This document shows positions 1 to 8,707 of a stretch of DNA of 64,000 nucleotides, one piece after another. Every line of letters starts with the position of its first letter. Positions within the stretch are counted from its first letter, which is position 1. The stretch spans positions 124,001 to 188,000 of the forward strand of contig NZ_JABGCL010000010.1 of NCBI RefSeq assembly GCF_019800005.1, in the 5' to 3' direction. The notes beneath the pieces are model-generated. The model was not told where the DNA came from. It was given only the letters and a program-made list of their open reading frames with translations, and did not search any database. The DNA is from Geminicoccus harenae. GTDB taxonomy: Bacteria; Pseudomonadota; Alphaproteobacteria; Geminicoccales; Geminicoccaceae. The position numbers and the translations under genes are program-made.

Positions 1-122
1 CGGTCGCCGGGAATCGAAGCCGAAAGTAAAGAAAGTCATAATCCCGTAGGGCTGGGCCGGCTGGCGCTGCCATGAGCCTGCGGTAAGGTTCGAGCGGAAA
101 CGAACAACGCCTCGAGCCGAAC

Positions 123-755
123 ATGCAGCTGCGCACCATCCTGCCGGCGCTGCTCCTGTGCCTGGTCGCCATGCCGGCATGGGCGTGGCCTGCCCTGGTG
201 GAGCGCGTCGTCGACGGCGACACCATCCAGGTCCGCGCGGATCGCCGCACCCTCACCGTGCGCCTGTCCGGCATCGACGCGCCGGAGCGCGGCCAGCCGG
301 GCGGTATCCAGGCCGGCCAGGCGCTGGCGGAGCTGGTGGCGGGGCGGAGCGTCGAGGTGGTGCCCGAGGGGCGGGATCGCTACGGCCGGGTCGTGGCGCG
401 GGTGGAACTGGCCGGCCGCGACGTCGGCACCATCCTGGTCCGCGCCGGCCACGCCTGGCAGTTCACCCGCTACGATGACGGTCCGGTGCTGCGCGAGGCC
501 CAGCAGCAGGCCCGCCGGGAGCGCCTGGGCGTGTGGGCGGATCCGGATCCGCTGCCGCCCTGGCGCTGGCGCGCCAAGGACCAGCCGGTGACCGCCAGCC
601 CCGCCAGCCGCGACGCGTGCAGACCCGCCCCGCGCTGTGCCGCCTTCGTGTCCTGCGCGGAAGCCATGGCCTGGGTCGGCCGCTGCGGCCCCGGCCGCCT
701 GGATGGGGACGGCGACGGCGTGCCCTGCGAGGCGATGTGCCGCCCGACGGGCTGA
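123..755 (+). CDS. Secreted thermonuclease-family (SNase-like) nuclease with excalibur domain
   Basis: This 210-residue protein starts with a clear Sec signal peptide (about residues 1-21, ending AWA). An SNase-like fold follows at about residues 24-150, recognisable by VVDGDTIQVR, RLSGIDAPER (metal and catalytic Arg region) and DRYGRVVARV. The C-terminus (about 175-208) is a Cys-rich excalibur-type calcium-binding motif with LDGDGDGVPCE. The family hydrolyses DNA or RNA phosphodiesters outside the cytoplasm in a Ca2+-dependent way. The gene stands alone and converges on the small membrane protein at 766-1170. The excalibur domain suggests cell-surface calcium binding, but the substrate is not known. 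The family assignment is firm. Confidence 0.9.
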   Translation: MQLRTILPALLLCLVAMPAWAWPALVERVVDGDTIQVRADRRTLTVRLSGIDAPERGQPGGIQAGQALAELVAGRSVEVVPEGRDRYGRVVARVELAGRDVGTILVRAGHAWQFTRYDDGPVLREAQQQARRERLGVWADPDPLPPWRWRAKDQPVTASPASRDACRPAPRCAAFVSCAEAMAWVGRCGPGRLDGDGDGVPCEAMCRPTG

Positions 756-765
756 GCCGGGGCGG

Positions 766-1170
766 CTAGTGCAGGCGGGCGTCGCGGCGCGCGGCAGCGG
801 GGACCGTGAACCCGGCGATCACGTCGACCACGCACAGGATCAGGATCAGCGCATAGGTGCCGGTGCCGAACCGGTCGAACAGGAGGAACTCGACCAGGAC
901 GATGGCGAGCAGGCCCATCGACAAGGCGCGGTCGAAGAACGGGCGGTCGATCCGCAGGCTCTTCCAGATCTCCAGATAGAGCAGGACGATGCCGACCATG
1001 ACCAGCAGGTCACCGAACCGCAGCGCCAGGAGCGCGCCGGACGGCAGGTAGAGCCGGAACAGGTCCCACTCGACCCCGGCGCCGGTGAGCGCCATGAAGT
1101 TGTAGGCCCCGACCACCAGGATCAGGAGAGGAACCGCGCTGACCATGCCCACCTGCCCGGACCGCTGCAT
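766..1170 (-). CDS. Hypothetical four-helix membrane protein
   Basis: A 134-residue, strongly hydrophobic protein with about four predicted membrane helices (near residues 9-29, 42-62, 80-97 and 102-124) separated by short charged loops (LEIWKSLRIDRPFFDR, FDRFG). No family is recognised. The start is uncertain: Met9 (position 1146) has a better purine-rich stretch upstream than Met1. It lies convergent to the nuclease gene and transcribes away from the SDR gene, so it appears to be a single-gene unit. No function is proposed. Confidence 0.6.
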   Translation of the reverse strand: MQRSGQVGMVSAVPLLILVVGAYNFMALTGAGVEWDLFRLYLPSGALLALRFGDLLVMVGIVLLYLEIWKSLRIDRPFFDRALSMGLLAIVLVEFLLFDRFGTGTYALILILCVVDVIAGFTVPAAARRDARLH

Positions 1171-1327
1171 CCGGCCCAGTTAGAGGAGGCGGGCATGCCG
1201 CGACAAGATGGCTGCCTCCTCGACCGGCGGGCCGCCGTCGGGAGGGCGGGAGGCGATGGCGACGCTTGCGGCAATGCGGCCACTCCCTAAAAGATGGCCG
1301 AAGCTCATTTGCAAGGAGTAGCGCTCG

Positions 1328-2080
1328 ATGAACCGGATCGACCTCGCTGGCCGCCGTGCCGTCGTCACCGGCGGTGCCCAGGGCATCGGCCGCGCGGTGG
1401 TCGAGCGCCTGCTGGACAGTGGTGCTGCCGTCTCGATCTGGGACCGCGACGACAATGCCTTGCAGCTCACCATCCATGACCTCCACGGGCGCGGCAAGGT
1501 GCATGGCGCCTGCATCGACCAGACTTCGCTGGAATCGGTCGAGGCCGCGACCAAGGCCAGCGTCGAGGCGCTGGGCGGGATCGACATCCTGGTCAACAAT
1601 GCCGGGATCGCCGGGCCGGCGGCACCGCTCTGGGAGTATCCGGTCGACGCGCTGCGCCAGGTGATCGATGTCGACCTGACCGGCGTGTTCTGGTGCTGCC
1701 GCTGCGTGGTGCCGCTGATGATCGGGCAGAACTACGGTCGGATCGTGAACGTCGCCTCGGTGGCCGGCAAGGAGGGCAATCCGAACGCGGCACCGTACAG
1801 CGCCGCCAAGGCCGGGGTGATCGCGCTCACCAAGTCGCTGGGCAAGGAGCTGGCCGGCTACGACATCGCCGTCAACGCGCTCACCCCCTCGCCGGCCAAG
1901 ACCCGGATCCTCGACCAGATCACCGAGGAGCAGGTGAAGTACATGCTGGCCAAGGTGCCGCGTGGCCGGTTCGTCGAGACGGCCGAGGCCGCGGCGATGA
2001 TCGCCTGGCTGGTCTCGGCGGAGAACAGCTTCACCACGGGCGCCACGTTCGACCTGTCCGGCGGCCGCACCACCTACTGA
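1328..2080 (+). CDS. SDR-family NAD(P)-dependent oxidoreductase
   Basis: A 250-residue classical short-chain dehydrogenase. The Rossmann motif TGGAQGIG is near the N-terminus and NNAG at about residue 91. The catalytic set is Ser144, Tyr157 and Lys161 (YSAAK). The C-terminus ends in the usual TGATFDLSGG element. The start is supported by AAGGAG at 1313-1318, nine bases upstream. Best general relatives are FabG-like and sugar-acid dehydrogenases such as 2-keto-3-deoxy-L-fuconate dehydrogenase, but the substrate cannot be read from sequence. The MarC-family gene follows after 18 bases and may be co-transcribed. The deviating Asn-Ala-Leu-Thr-Pro-Ser loop after strand six replaces the usual NxxxPG and may affect specificity. 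Confidence 0.85.
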   Translation: MNRIDLAGRRAVVTGGAQGIGRAVVERLLDSGAAVSIWDRDDNALQLTIHDLHGRGKVHGACIDQTSLESVEAATKASVEALGGIDILVNNAGIAGPAAPLWEYPVDALRQVIDVDLTGVFWCCRCVVPLMIGQNYGRIVNVASVAGKEGNPNAAPYSAAKAGVIALTKSLGKELAGYDIAVNALTPSPAKTRILDQITEEQVKYMLAKVPRGRFVETAEAAAMIAWLVSAENSFTTGATFDLSGGRTTY

Positions 2081-2098
2081 CCCGGCCGCACGGCCGCC

Positions 2099-2746
2099 AT
2101 GCCCGAGCTGCTCGCGACCTTCGCCACGGCGCTGGTCGCCTTTCTGGTGATCATCGACCCGCTCGGGCTGGTGCCGATCTTCATCGCCCTGACCCGCAAC
2201 GCCGACCGGGAGCAGCGCCAGCGGATGGCGCTCAAGGCGGTCGTGGTCGCCGCCTGCGTGCTGGTCGCCTTCGCGCTGGTCGGCGAGAACCTCCTGCGCT
2301 CGATCGGGATCGGCATCCCCGCCTTCCGCATCGCCGGCGGCATCCTGCTGCTGCTCGTGGCACTCGAGATGGTGTTCGAGCGACGTACCCAGCGCCGCGA
2401 GAACACCGCCGACCATCTCGCGGACGAGCGCACCGAGGGGCAGCCGGTCGCCGACATCTCCGTGTTCCCGATGGCGGTGCCGTTGCTGGCCGGGCCCGGC
2501 GCCATCACCACGGTGATCCTGCACATGGGCAGCCGGGCGGGCTCCTGGCCGCACCAGACGGCAGTAATGGCGGCTTTGCTCGTCACGCTCCTGGTCGTGG
2601 CGATCTCGTTGTTCCTGGCCAGCCGGCTCGGCCGGTTCCTCGGCCCGACCCTGATCAGCGTATTCTCCCGCCTGCTCGGGCTGCTGCTCTCGGCGCTGGC
2701 GGTGCAGTTCATCATCGACGGGATCAAGCGCGCCTTCGGCATGTGA
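2099..2746 (+). CDS. MarC-family integral membrane protein
   Basis: A 215-residue protein of the MarC/UPF0056 family, with six predicted membrane helices. The family signatures IIDPLGLVPIFIALT near the N-terminus and FPMAVPLLAGPGAITTVI in the middle are both present. MarC proteins were once linked to antibiotic resistance but have no proven transport substrate. A charged cytoplasmic loop (about residues 98-120) separates the two halves, as usual. It follows the SDR gene closely on the same strand. The family call is firm; the function is unknown. Confidence 0.88.
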   Translation: MPELLATFATALVAFLVIIDPLGLVPIFIALTRNADREQRQRMALKAVVVAACVLVAFALVGENLLRSIGIGIPAFRIAGGILLLLVALEMVFERRTQRRENTADHLADERTEGQPVADISVFPMAVPLLAGPGAITTVILHMGSRAGSWPHQTAVMAALLVTLLVVAISLFLASRLGRFLGPTLISVFSRLLGLLLSALAVQFIIDGIKRAFGM

Positions 2747-3083
2747 CCCAGGGCAAGCGTTGCAGTGCTGCATCACTGTATGGACGCCGGCATGCCTGAT
2801 TCATGATTCAATATTGCTTTTCGTTAATGCTGCTGCGACTATCCGTCCATGGACAATGGCGATGCGTCATTCTCGCAGAGCATGTTCCGAGGGGCGCCAA
2901 GTGGCCCCGGCAGATGGTCGTACGCCCGAAGGGGCGCAGGCATGTTCAGGTGATAGCTCGGCATAGGTTGATCGGACGTACGGGTGGCGAGACGCATCGC
3001 CCGCATTTTCAGTCGAGCCTGATTGGAGGCCACCCGTACGTTTCTCTTCCCCCAGGCACGGTCGAGCTGCCGCCTTTGCGTCT
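2747..3083 (+). other. Non-coding gap between convergent genes
   Basis: 337 bases between the ends of the MarC-family gene and the molybdo-enzyme anchor gene. Composition is visibly less GC-rich than the surroundings near 2790-2880. Short ORFs here have no family features and no ribosome-binding sites. The only structure noted is the inverted repeat at 2976-3041. Confidence 0.6.
2976..3041. repeat. 13-bp perfect inverted repeat with 40-base spacer
   Basis: ACGTACGGGTGGC at 2976-2988 is repeated exactly in reverse complement at 3029-3041. It sits between two convergent genes. The long spacer argues against a simple intrinsic terminator; it could be a processing site, a protein-binding site or a remnant of a mobile or repeated element. 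Nothing else supports one choice. Confidence 0.6.
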
Positions 3084-4028
3084 TCAGGCGGCCTGCTCGC
3101 CGTAATACAGGCTCATCGTGTGCTTCGCCTCGGCGAAGAACAGCCAGCGCTCGACGAGCGTGCCGGTCAGGGTCGCCGCGGCGGCAAGGGCGGTGAGCAG
3201 CACGGCGAACCACGGGCTGGGCGCCCAGGTCGCCACCAGGATCAGCAGCCACGGCACTGCCAGCCCCAGCACCAGTGCTATATGCCGCAGCTTGGCGGCG
3301 TGCTTGCGCGCGACGCGGAAGCCCATCTCCTTCATCAGGTAGTTGGAGCTGGTATGCGGCGGCTCCAGGAGCCGGACCTTGCCGAACCCGGCGAGCCCGG
3401 TGGCGCTGCCGATCGTGGCGACCGGTGCGGCGGCGTCACCCGAGCGCCACCCCCACCACTTGACCGCCCAGGCGAGCGGCAGGGTGAGCAGGGCCAGGAG
3501 ATGGAAGGCCGGGAGCGCCGGCTCCACCCATGGTCCGGCCAGCAGTGCCGCCAGCACCGACCCGGTCGCCAGTGCCAGGCAGAGATAGACGGGCGTGGTG
3601 GTCGGCTGGTGCCAGCGCGGGATCGGCGGCAGCGACTGGTAGATCATCCCGGTGCAGAACACGGTCGCGGCCGCGCCCGCTGCCGTCAGCAGCGCCAGCG
3701 GCCACGGCGCCCGGCCATCGAGCACCCAGAACAGGGCGAGCAGGCCCGCCGGCAGGAAGGTCAGCAGCGCGGCGACACCTTCGCGGGACAGCCAGGACGA
3801 GCGCCACTGGCTGATCGCCCGCCAGGCCCGCTCCTTGCGGCGCAGATGGCCGAGCGAGGTCAGGAGGCCCGCCGTGATCATGACGAGTGCCGTGCCCAGG
3901 CCCAGCAGGCCCGCGAGCGGCGCCGGCGGCACGATCCCCAGCAGCACGGTCAGCGCCAGGACGAACAGAAGCCCGTAGCCCGCCCCGGACAGGGTGGAGA
4001 ACAGCAGGAGGGACGGAGCCGGCTGCAT
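3084..4028 (-). CDS. soeC: DmsC-type membrane anchor subunit of molybdopterin oxidoreductase (SoeC-like)
   Basis: A 314-residue protein with about eight hydrophobic helices, of the DmsC family of quinone-reactive membrane anchors. Motifs include LTSLGHLRRKERAWRA after helix two and LMKEMGFRVARKHAAKLR before the last three helices. It follows the 4Fe-4S protein gene by 38 bases on the minus strand and ends the three-gene operon. Role: docks the two hydrophilic subunits to the inner membrane and exchanges electrons with the quinone pool. The anchor type (DmsC rather than NrfD) and the lack of a Tat signal on the catalytic subunit fit cytoplasmic sulfite dehydrogenase SoeABC. The specific name is an inference. 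Confidence 0.8.
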   Translation of the reverse strand: MQPAPSLLLFSTLSGAGYGLLFVLALTVLLGIVPPAPLAGLLGLGTALVMITAGLLTSLGHLRRKERAWRAISQWRSSWLSREGVAALLTFLPAGLLALFWVLDGRAPWPLALLTAAGAAATVFCTGMIYQSLPPIPRWHQPTTTPVYLCLALATGSVLAALLAGPWVEPALPAFHLLALLTLPLAWAVKWWGWRSGDAAAPVATIGSATGLAGFGKVRLLEPPHTSSNYLMKEMGFRVARKHAAKLRHIALVLGLAVPWLLILVATWAPSPWFAVLLTALAAAATLTGTLVERWLFFAEAKHTMSLYYGEQAA

Positions 4029-4066
4029 CTTTCAGCGCATTCCGGCCGGAGGGGCTGCCGGCACCA

Positions 4067-4798
4067 TCAGGAAAGGACCTTGTCCAGCCAGCCGAGGAAT
4101 CCGCCGTTCGGCGAGGCATCCTCCAGCTCCGAGTCCGCCCGGCCCTCGCTGCGCCGGCCCGGCCGCGGCGGCAGGTACTTGTTGGTCGGCCGGTAGCCGA
4201 GCTCGGCCATCAGGTCGAAGCCGCCACGCTCGGCCACCAGCCGGCTCACCTTGCTGTCCGGATCGGCGAGGTCGCCGAAATGGCGCGCCGTGGTGGGGCA
4301 GGTGCGCACGCAGGCGGGCTCGCGCTCCGACTCGGGCAGGTCGGCAGCCCCGATCCGGTCCACGCAGAGCGTGCACTTCTTCATCACCCCCGCCTGCCCA
4401 TCCAGCTCGCGGGCGCCATAGGGGCAGGCCCAGGCGCACAGGCCGCAGCCGATGCACTTGTCCTCGTCCACCAGGACGATGCCGTCGGACGCCCGCTTGA
4501 ACGAGGCGCCGGTCGGGCAAACCGTCACGCAATGGGCGTTCTCGCAATGCAGGCAGGACTTGGGGAAGTGGACCATCCGGCCGTCCGCGCCCGAGCCGGC
4601 CTCGAAGCCGTGCACGCGGTTGAGCCAGGTGCCGGACGGCCCAGCGCCATAGGCCTGCTCGTCCGCGAGCGGGGCCCCATAGCCGCCCGTGTTCCATTCC
4701 TTGCACGCGACCACGCAGGCCTGGCAGCCCACGCAGGTGTCGAGGTCGATCACCAGGCCCAGGCGCCGGGGCGAGGGTGCTGCCGGCAGCATCGTCAT
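4067..4798 (-). CDS. soeB: Four-cluster 4Fe-4S electron-transfer subunit (SoeB/DmsB-like)
   Basis: A 243-residue ferredoxin-like subunit with four Cys-rich motifs: CVGCQACVVAC (from residue 22), CLHCENAHCVTVCP (from 82), CIGCGLCAWACP (from 115), and CTLC (142) with CVRTCP (163). This is the standard arrangement of DmsB/NrfC-type proteins that wire a molybdenum active site to a membrane anchor. Its start codon overlaps the stop of the catalytic-subunit gene by 4 bases (4795-4798), indicating translational coupling. No signal peptide is present. The general role is firm; the sulfite-dehydrogenase identity is probable. Confidence 0.88.
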   Translation of the reverse strand: MTMLPAAPSPRRLGLVIDLDTCVGCQACVVACKEWNTGGYGAPLADEQAYGAGPSGTWLNRVHGFEAGSGADGRMVHFPKSCLHCENAHCVTVCPTGASFKRASDGIVLVDEDKCIGCGLCAWACPYGARELDGQAGVMKKCTLCVDRIGAADLPESEREPACVRTCPTTARHFGDLADPDSKVSRLVAERGGFDLMAELGYRPTNKYLPPRPGRRSEGRADSELEDASPNGGFLGWLDKVLS

Positions 4799-7671
4799 CG
4801 GCTGGGCCTCCAGGGGCGGAACTGGCTGCCATAGGCGACCTGATCGGGTGCCGGCGGCTGGCCGGGCGGGCGGGCGATCGGCGGGAAGACCGGATGGACC
4901 CGCTCGTCCGGGCGGACGACCTTCTCGATCCGCACGGTCAGGTCATACCAGGCGGCCTGGCCGGTGACCGGATCGGCGTTCGGATAACGCTGGCCGTCCT
5001 CCCTTGCCGGCAGGAGATCGTCGATCAGGTGGTTCAACAGGAAGCCGCGCCGGGCTTCATTGGTATCCTTGTCGAGTCCCCAGGTGCCGGCGCGCTTGCC
5101 GATCGCGTTCCAGGTCCACACTGTCTGCCCGTTCACCCCTTCCATCACCCGAACCTGGACCTGGATGGCCCCGTGCCGGCTTTCCAGCAGCACCCAGTCA
5201 TCGTCCGCCAGCCCATGCCGTGCCGCCTCCGCTGCCGGGATGTAGAGCCGGTTCTCGGCCAGGATCTGGCGGAGCCAGACATTCTGCGAATGCCAGGCAT
5301 GGTACATGGCCATCGGCCGCTGGGTGATCGCATGGAGGGGAAAGCGGTCGCGGTTGGCCGCCGCGTCGAACGGCGGGTACCAGAATGGCAGCGGGTCGAA
5401 ATAGGTGGCGACCCTGGTACGGTGCCGCTCGGGCGGCAGCACCTTGCCGTGACCCTGGCCGGCCAGCCGGAACTTCTGCAAGGGCTCGCTGTAGAGTTGC
5501 ACGGTGAGCGGGCCCACGGCCGGCATCATGCCGGTGCGGACCGCGAGGTCCTGATAGTCCTTGTTGAAATGCTTCATGAACCGGGCGGAGGGCGGCAGCT
5601 CCTCCTGGAAGAAGCAGCCATTTTCGACATAGCGCTGGAGCTGGTCCGGGTTGGGTGGCCCCTTGCCGGTGAGCGACCCGTCCTCGCCGCGCCAGCCGGC
5701 GAGCGGCCCGATGCCGGGGGTGCGCTCGTGGCGGACCATGTAGTCCGCATAGGACCGGTAGCGCGGGTTGCCGTCGCCATCGGTGAAGGCGCCCAGGCCC
5801 AGGCGCCAGCCGAGCTCGATCAGCACGTCCTGGAACGGGCGCACGTCGCGGTCGGGGGCGAGCACTGGCTGGCGGATCGAGTCCTGGATGGCATCGGCGG
5901 AGCCGATCGGCCGGTCCAGGAGCGAGATGCAGTCGTGCCGCTCCAGATAGGTCGTGTCGGGCAGGATCAGGTCGGCATAGGCGACCGTCTCGGAATAGAA
6001 GGCATCCGAGTAGATGATCCGCGGGATGACATATTCGCCGGTCGCCGGATCGATCTCGGTCAGCCAGTCGATCGTCTCCTTGGTGTTCATGGCCGAGTTC
6101 CAGGCCATGTTCGCCATGTACATGAACAGCGTGTCGATCCGGTACGGGTCGCCCCGCTTGGCATTGCCGATCACGAGCTGCATCAGCCCGTGGGCGGAGA
6201 GCGGCGCCTCCCAGGAATAGGCCTTGTCGATCCGCACCGGCTCGCCGGCATCGTCGACCAGCAGGTCCTCCGGGCCCAGCGGATAGCCCAGCGGCATGCC
6301 CGGCAGCGGGCGGCCGGGATGGATGTGCTCCGGCTTGCCCGCGGGCTTGGGGCCGGGCGGGATGGTCTTCGGGTAGGGCGTCTCGAAGCGATGACTACCC
6401 GGCGTGTCGAGCGCACCCAGCAGGGCCTGGAGCAGATGGAGCGAGCGGCAGGTATGGAAGCCGTTGCTGTGCGCGCTGATCCCGCGCATCGCATGCATCG
6501 CCACCGGCCGGCCGACGAACCGCTCGTGGCGCTTGCCCCACACGTCGGTCCAGGGCGTCTCGACCACCACCGGCTGTCCGAACGCGGCGTCGGCCAGTTC
6601 CGCGGCGATCCGCCGGATGGTGGCGGCCGGAATTCCGCAGCGCTCCGCCACCTGGTCGGGCGCGAAGTCCGGCTGGCCGTAGCGGCGTGCCATCAGCTCG
6701 AACACCGGCCGCGCCTGGCGGCCGTCCGGCAGCTCCACCAGGCCTGCCAGCATCGGGTCGACGTCCGCCCCTTCCGCCGGCTGCAGCGTGCGGGTCGCGA
6801 GGTCCATGCAGAGCGGGCGGCCCTGCTCGTCGCGGGCGAACAGGCCGTCGCCGTCGGTGCCTGCGGCCTCCACCACCAGCCAGCCGGAATTGGTGAAGCG
6901 CTGCAGATAGGGGATGTCGACCTTGCCGGCGCGGAGCAGCTCGTGGATCAGGGCGATCACGAACAGGCCGTCCGTGCCCGGCGTGATCGGCAGCCATTCA
7001 TCGGCGATCGCCGAATAGCCGGTGCGGACCGGGTTGACCGAGACGAACTTCGCACCCCGATCCTTCAGCCGGGCCAGGCCCAGCTTGATCGGGTTGCTGT
7101 CATGGTCCTCGGCCACGCCGAACATCAAAAAGTAGTGGGCGCGCTCATAGTCGGGCTCGCCGAACTCCCAGAACGAGCCGCCATGGGTGTACATGCCGGC
7201 GGTTGCCATGTTCACCGAGCAAAACCCGCCATGCGCCGCGAAATTGGGCGTGCCGAACTCCTTGGCGAAGAAGCCGGTGAGTGCCTGGGACTGGTCGCGG
7301 CCGGTGAAGAAAGCGAGCTTCCTGGGATCGTCGTAGCGCACGCGCGACAGCCAGCCGGTCGCGATCTCCAGCGCCTCGTCCCAGCCGATCGGCCGGAACT
7401 GGCCGCTGCCGCGCGGGCCGTTGCGCAGGAGCGGCTGCCGGAGCTTGGCCGGCGAGTGCTGCTGCATGATGCCGGCCGAGCCCTTGGCGCACAGCACGCC
7501 GCGATTGACCGGATGATCTGGATTGCCGTCGATGAAGCGCAGCTCGCCGTCCTGCAGATGCACCCGGATGCCGCAGCGGCAGGCGCACATGTAGCAGGTC
7601 GTGGTCCTGATCTCGTCCGCGGCGACCCGTTGCCCGTCCCGCGTCACGTCCGCCATGCGTCCAGCCGCCAC
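4795..7671 (-). CDS. soeA: Molybdopterin-bisPGD oxidoreductase catalytic subunit (SoeA-like, probable sulfite dehydrogenase)
   Basis: About 958 residues, of the DMSO-reductase superfamily. The N-terminal 4Fe-4S motif is formed by Cys26, Cys29, Cys33 and Cys61 (CYMCACRCG ... CAKG). The Mo-cofactor domains follow, and a C-terminal cofactor-binding domain includes ITQRPMAMYHAWHSQN. No twin-arginine signal is present, so the enzyme should face the cytoplasm. That fact, the length and the DmsC-type anchor match SoeABC, which oxidises sulfite to sulfate and feeds electrons to quinone. Polysulfide/thiosulfate reductase or another oxidoreductase remains possible. Start: a GTG at 7671 has a good Shine-Dalgarno (AGAGGGG); an in-frame ATG lies at 7656. 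It is the first gene of the minus-strand operon. Confidence 0.82.
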   Translation of the reverse strand: MAAGRMADVTRDGQRVAADEIRTTTCYMCACRCGIRVHLQDGELRFIDGNPDHPVNRGVLCAKGSAGIMQQHSPAKLRQPLLRNGPRGSGQFRPIGWDEALEIATGWLSRVRYDDPRKLAFFTGRDQSQALTGFFAKEFGTPNFAAHGGFCSVNMATAGMYTHGGSFWEFGEPDYERAHYFLMFGVAEDHDSNPIKLGLARLKDRGAKFVSVNPVRTGYSAIADEWLPITPGTDGLFVIALIHELLRAGKVDIPYLQRFTNSGWLVVEAAGTDGDGLFARDEQGRPLCMDLATRTLQPAEGADVDPMLAGLVELPDGRQARPVFELMARRYGQPDFAPDQVAERCGIPAATIRRIAAELADAAFGQPVVVETPWTDVWGKRHERFVGRPVAMHAMRGISAHSNGFHTCRSLHLLQALLGALDTPGSHRFETPYPKTIPPGPKPAGKPEHIHPGRPLPGMPLGYPLGPEDLLVDDAGEPVRIDKAYSWEAPLSAHGLMQLVIGNAKRGDPYRIDTLFMYMANMAWNSAMNTKETIDWLTEIDPATGEYVIPRIIYSDAFYSETVAYADLILPDTTYLERHDCISLLDRPIGSADAIQDSIRQPVLAPDRDVRPFQDVLIELGWRLGLGAFTDGDGNPRYRSYADYMVRHERTPGIGPLAGWRGEDGSLTGKGPPNPDQLQRYVENGCFFQEELPPSARFMKHFNKDYQDLAVRTGMMPAVGPLTVQLYSEPLQKFRLAGQGHGKVLPPERHRTRVATYFDPLPFWYPPFDAAANRDRFPLHAITQRPMAMYHAWHSQNVWLRQILAENRLYIPAAEAARHGLADDDWVLLESRHGAIQVQVRVMEGVNGQTVWTWNAIGKRAGTWGLDKDTNEARRGFLLNHLIDDLLPAREDGQRYPNADPVTGQAAWYDLTVRIEKVVRPDERVHPVFPPIARPPGQPPAPDQVAYGSQFRPWRPSR

Positions 7672-7981
7672 TCCATCACCCCTCTGGAGGCGCGTCCTGA
7701 ACGCCCCTCGGCCACCATCGACGGAAGGTTAGGCGGCGAAGCCGCCCTTGGCGAGCACGCTATCCGGGAGGTGCGGGGCCCGGAAGCAGCACTGGCCGGG
7801 GCCAGGAGGATCACCGCTGCGCATGGAACCAAGGCAGCACAGGAAAGTTGCCTGGGTCACATGCGTATGACCTGCGCGGTTTTATGCATTTCAGCAATCG
7901 CCCGAGTCTGGTTGGGTTGCCGACATCATGACCATGGCTCGACGTCGCCCCTGACCCGCAGGCCGGCAACGGAAAGATCGC
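7672..7981. other. Divergent intergenic region
   Basis: 310 bases between the SoeA-like gene (minus) and the TolQ/ExbB-like gene (plus). It must hold promoters for both units. A small hairpin (GGCGGC, GAA loop, GCCGCC) lies at 7732-7746, and a relatively AT-rich patch at about 7876-7900. No convincing -35/-10 pair or RNA gene was found. Confidence 0.4.
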
Positions 7982-8707
7982 ATGCGCGGTCGTTCCGCCG
8001 CTGCCGGCTGGAGACGGATCGCCATGATCTCTGCCGCCGCCTTCCAGGACCGACCCTCACCGTCCGACGCTGCGTCCAGGGCCACCTGGCGCTGGATGAT
8101 CGCGTTCCGCTTCCTGCTCATCAACATGGTGGGCCTGGCCCTGGTCGGTGCCGCCTGGATCGCGGGCATCCTCGACCCGGTCCTCGCCACGGACAGCACC
8201 CATCTGGTGAAGCTGATCGTCGCGGTGTTCGTGGTGGGGCTGGTCTGGTCGGCGCAACGCGCCCTGATGCTCGCCCGCGAGCTCAATGCCCTGGACCAGG
8301 CGAACCCGGCCGGGGACAGCCGGGTGGGACAATGGCTGCGAGCCATCCGGGGCAGCGACGCCGCCATGCGGGCCAACCTCGCCGCCGCCTTCAGGCTCAA
8401 GATCGCGCATCGGATCGCCTCGGTCCGCCATCTGGCCGGCACGCTCGTGCTGCTGGGCCTGATCGGCACGGTGGTCGGCTTCATCCAGGCGCTGTCCGGC
8501 GTTCAGCCGGACACGGTGGGCGACGTCGCGGCGATCCCCGGCATGGTCTCCAGGCTGCTCGAGGGCATGGCCACCGCACTCTTCACGACCCTGGTCGGCT
8601 CCGCCCTGAACATCTGGCTGATGCTCAACTACCGCCTCCTGGAAGCGGGCAGCGTCCACCTGCTGGCGCGGCTGGTGGAGCAGGGAGAAGCCCATGCACG
8701 CGCTTGA
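7982..8707 (+). CDS. TolQ/ExbB/MotA-type proton-channel subunit
   Basis: A 241-residue membrane protein. Two N-terminal helices (about residues 40-63 and 72-90) are followed by a cytoplasmic stretch and two C-terminal helices. These carry the family hallmarks: LAGTLVLLGLIGTVVGFIQAL in helix three and GMATALFTTLVGSALNI in helix four. Family members form pentameric proton channels that drive a partner with one helix. The stop region overlaps the next gene by 14 bases, and that gene encodes a matching one-helix protein. ATG 7982 has GGAAAG five bases upstream; ATG 8024 is an alternative start. Which envelope process it powers is not apparent. Confidence 0.82.
   Translation: MRGRSAAAGWRRIAMISAAAFQDRPSPSDAASRATWRWMIAFRFLLINMVGLALVGAAWIAGILDPVLATDSTHLVKLIVAVFVVGLVWSAQRALMLARELNALDQANPAGDSRVGQWLRAIRGSDAAMRANLAAAFRLKIAHRIASVRHLAGTLVLLGLIGTVVGFIQALSGVQPDTVGDVAAIPGMVSRLLEGMATALFTTLVGSALNIWLMLNYRLLEAGSVHLLARLVEQGEAHARA

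Noticed and set aside
2803..3105. 100-residue plus-strand ORF in the MarC-anchor gap
   Set aside because: No Shine-Dalgarno, no recognisable domain, and it runs into the 3' end of the opposite-strand anchor gene.
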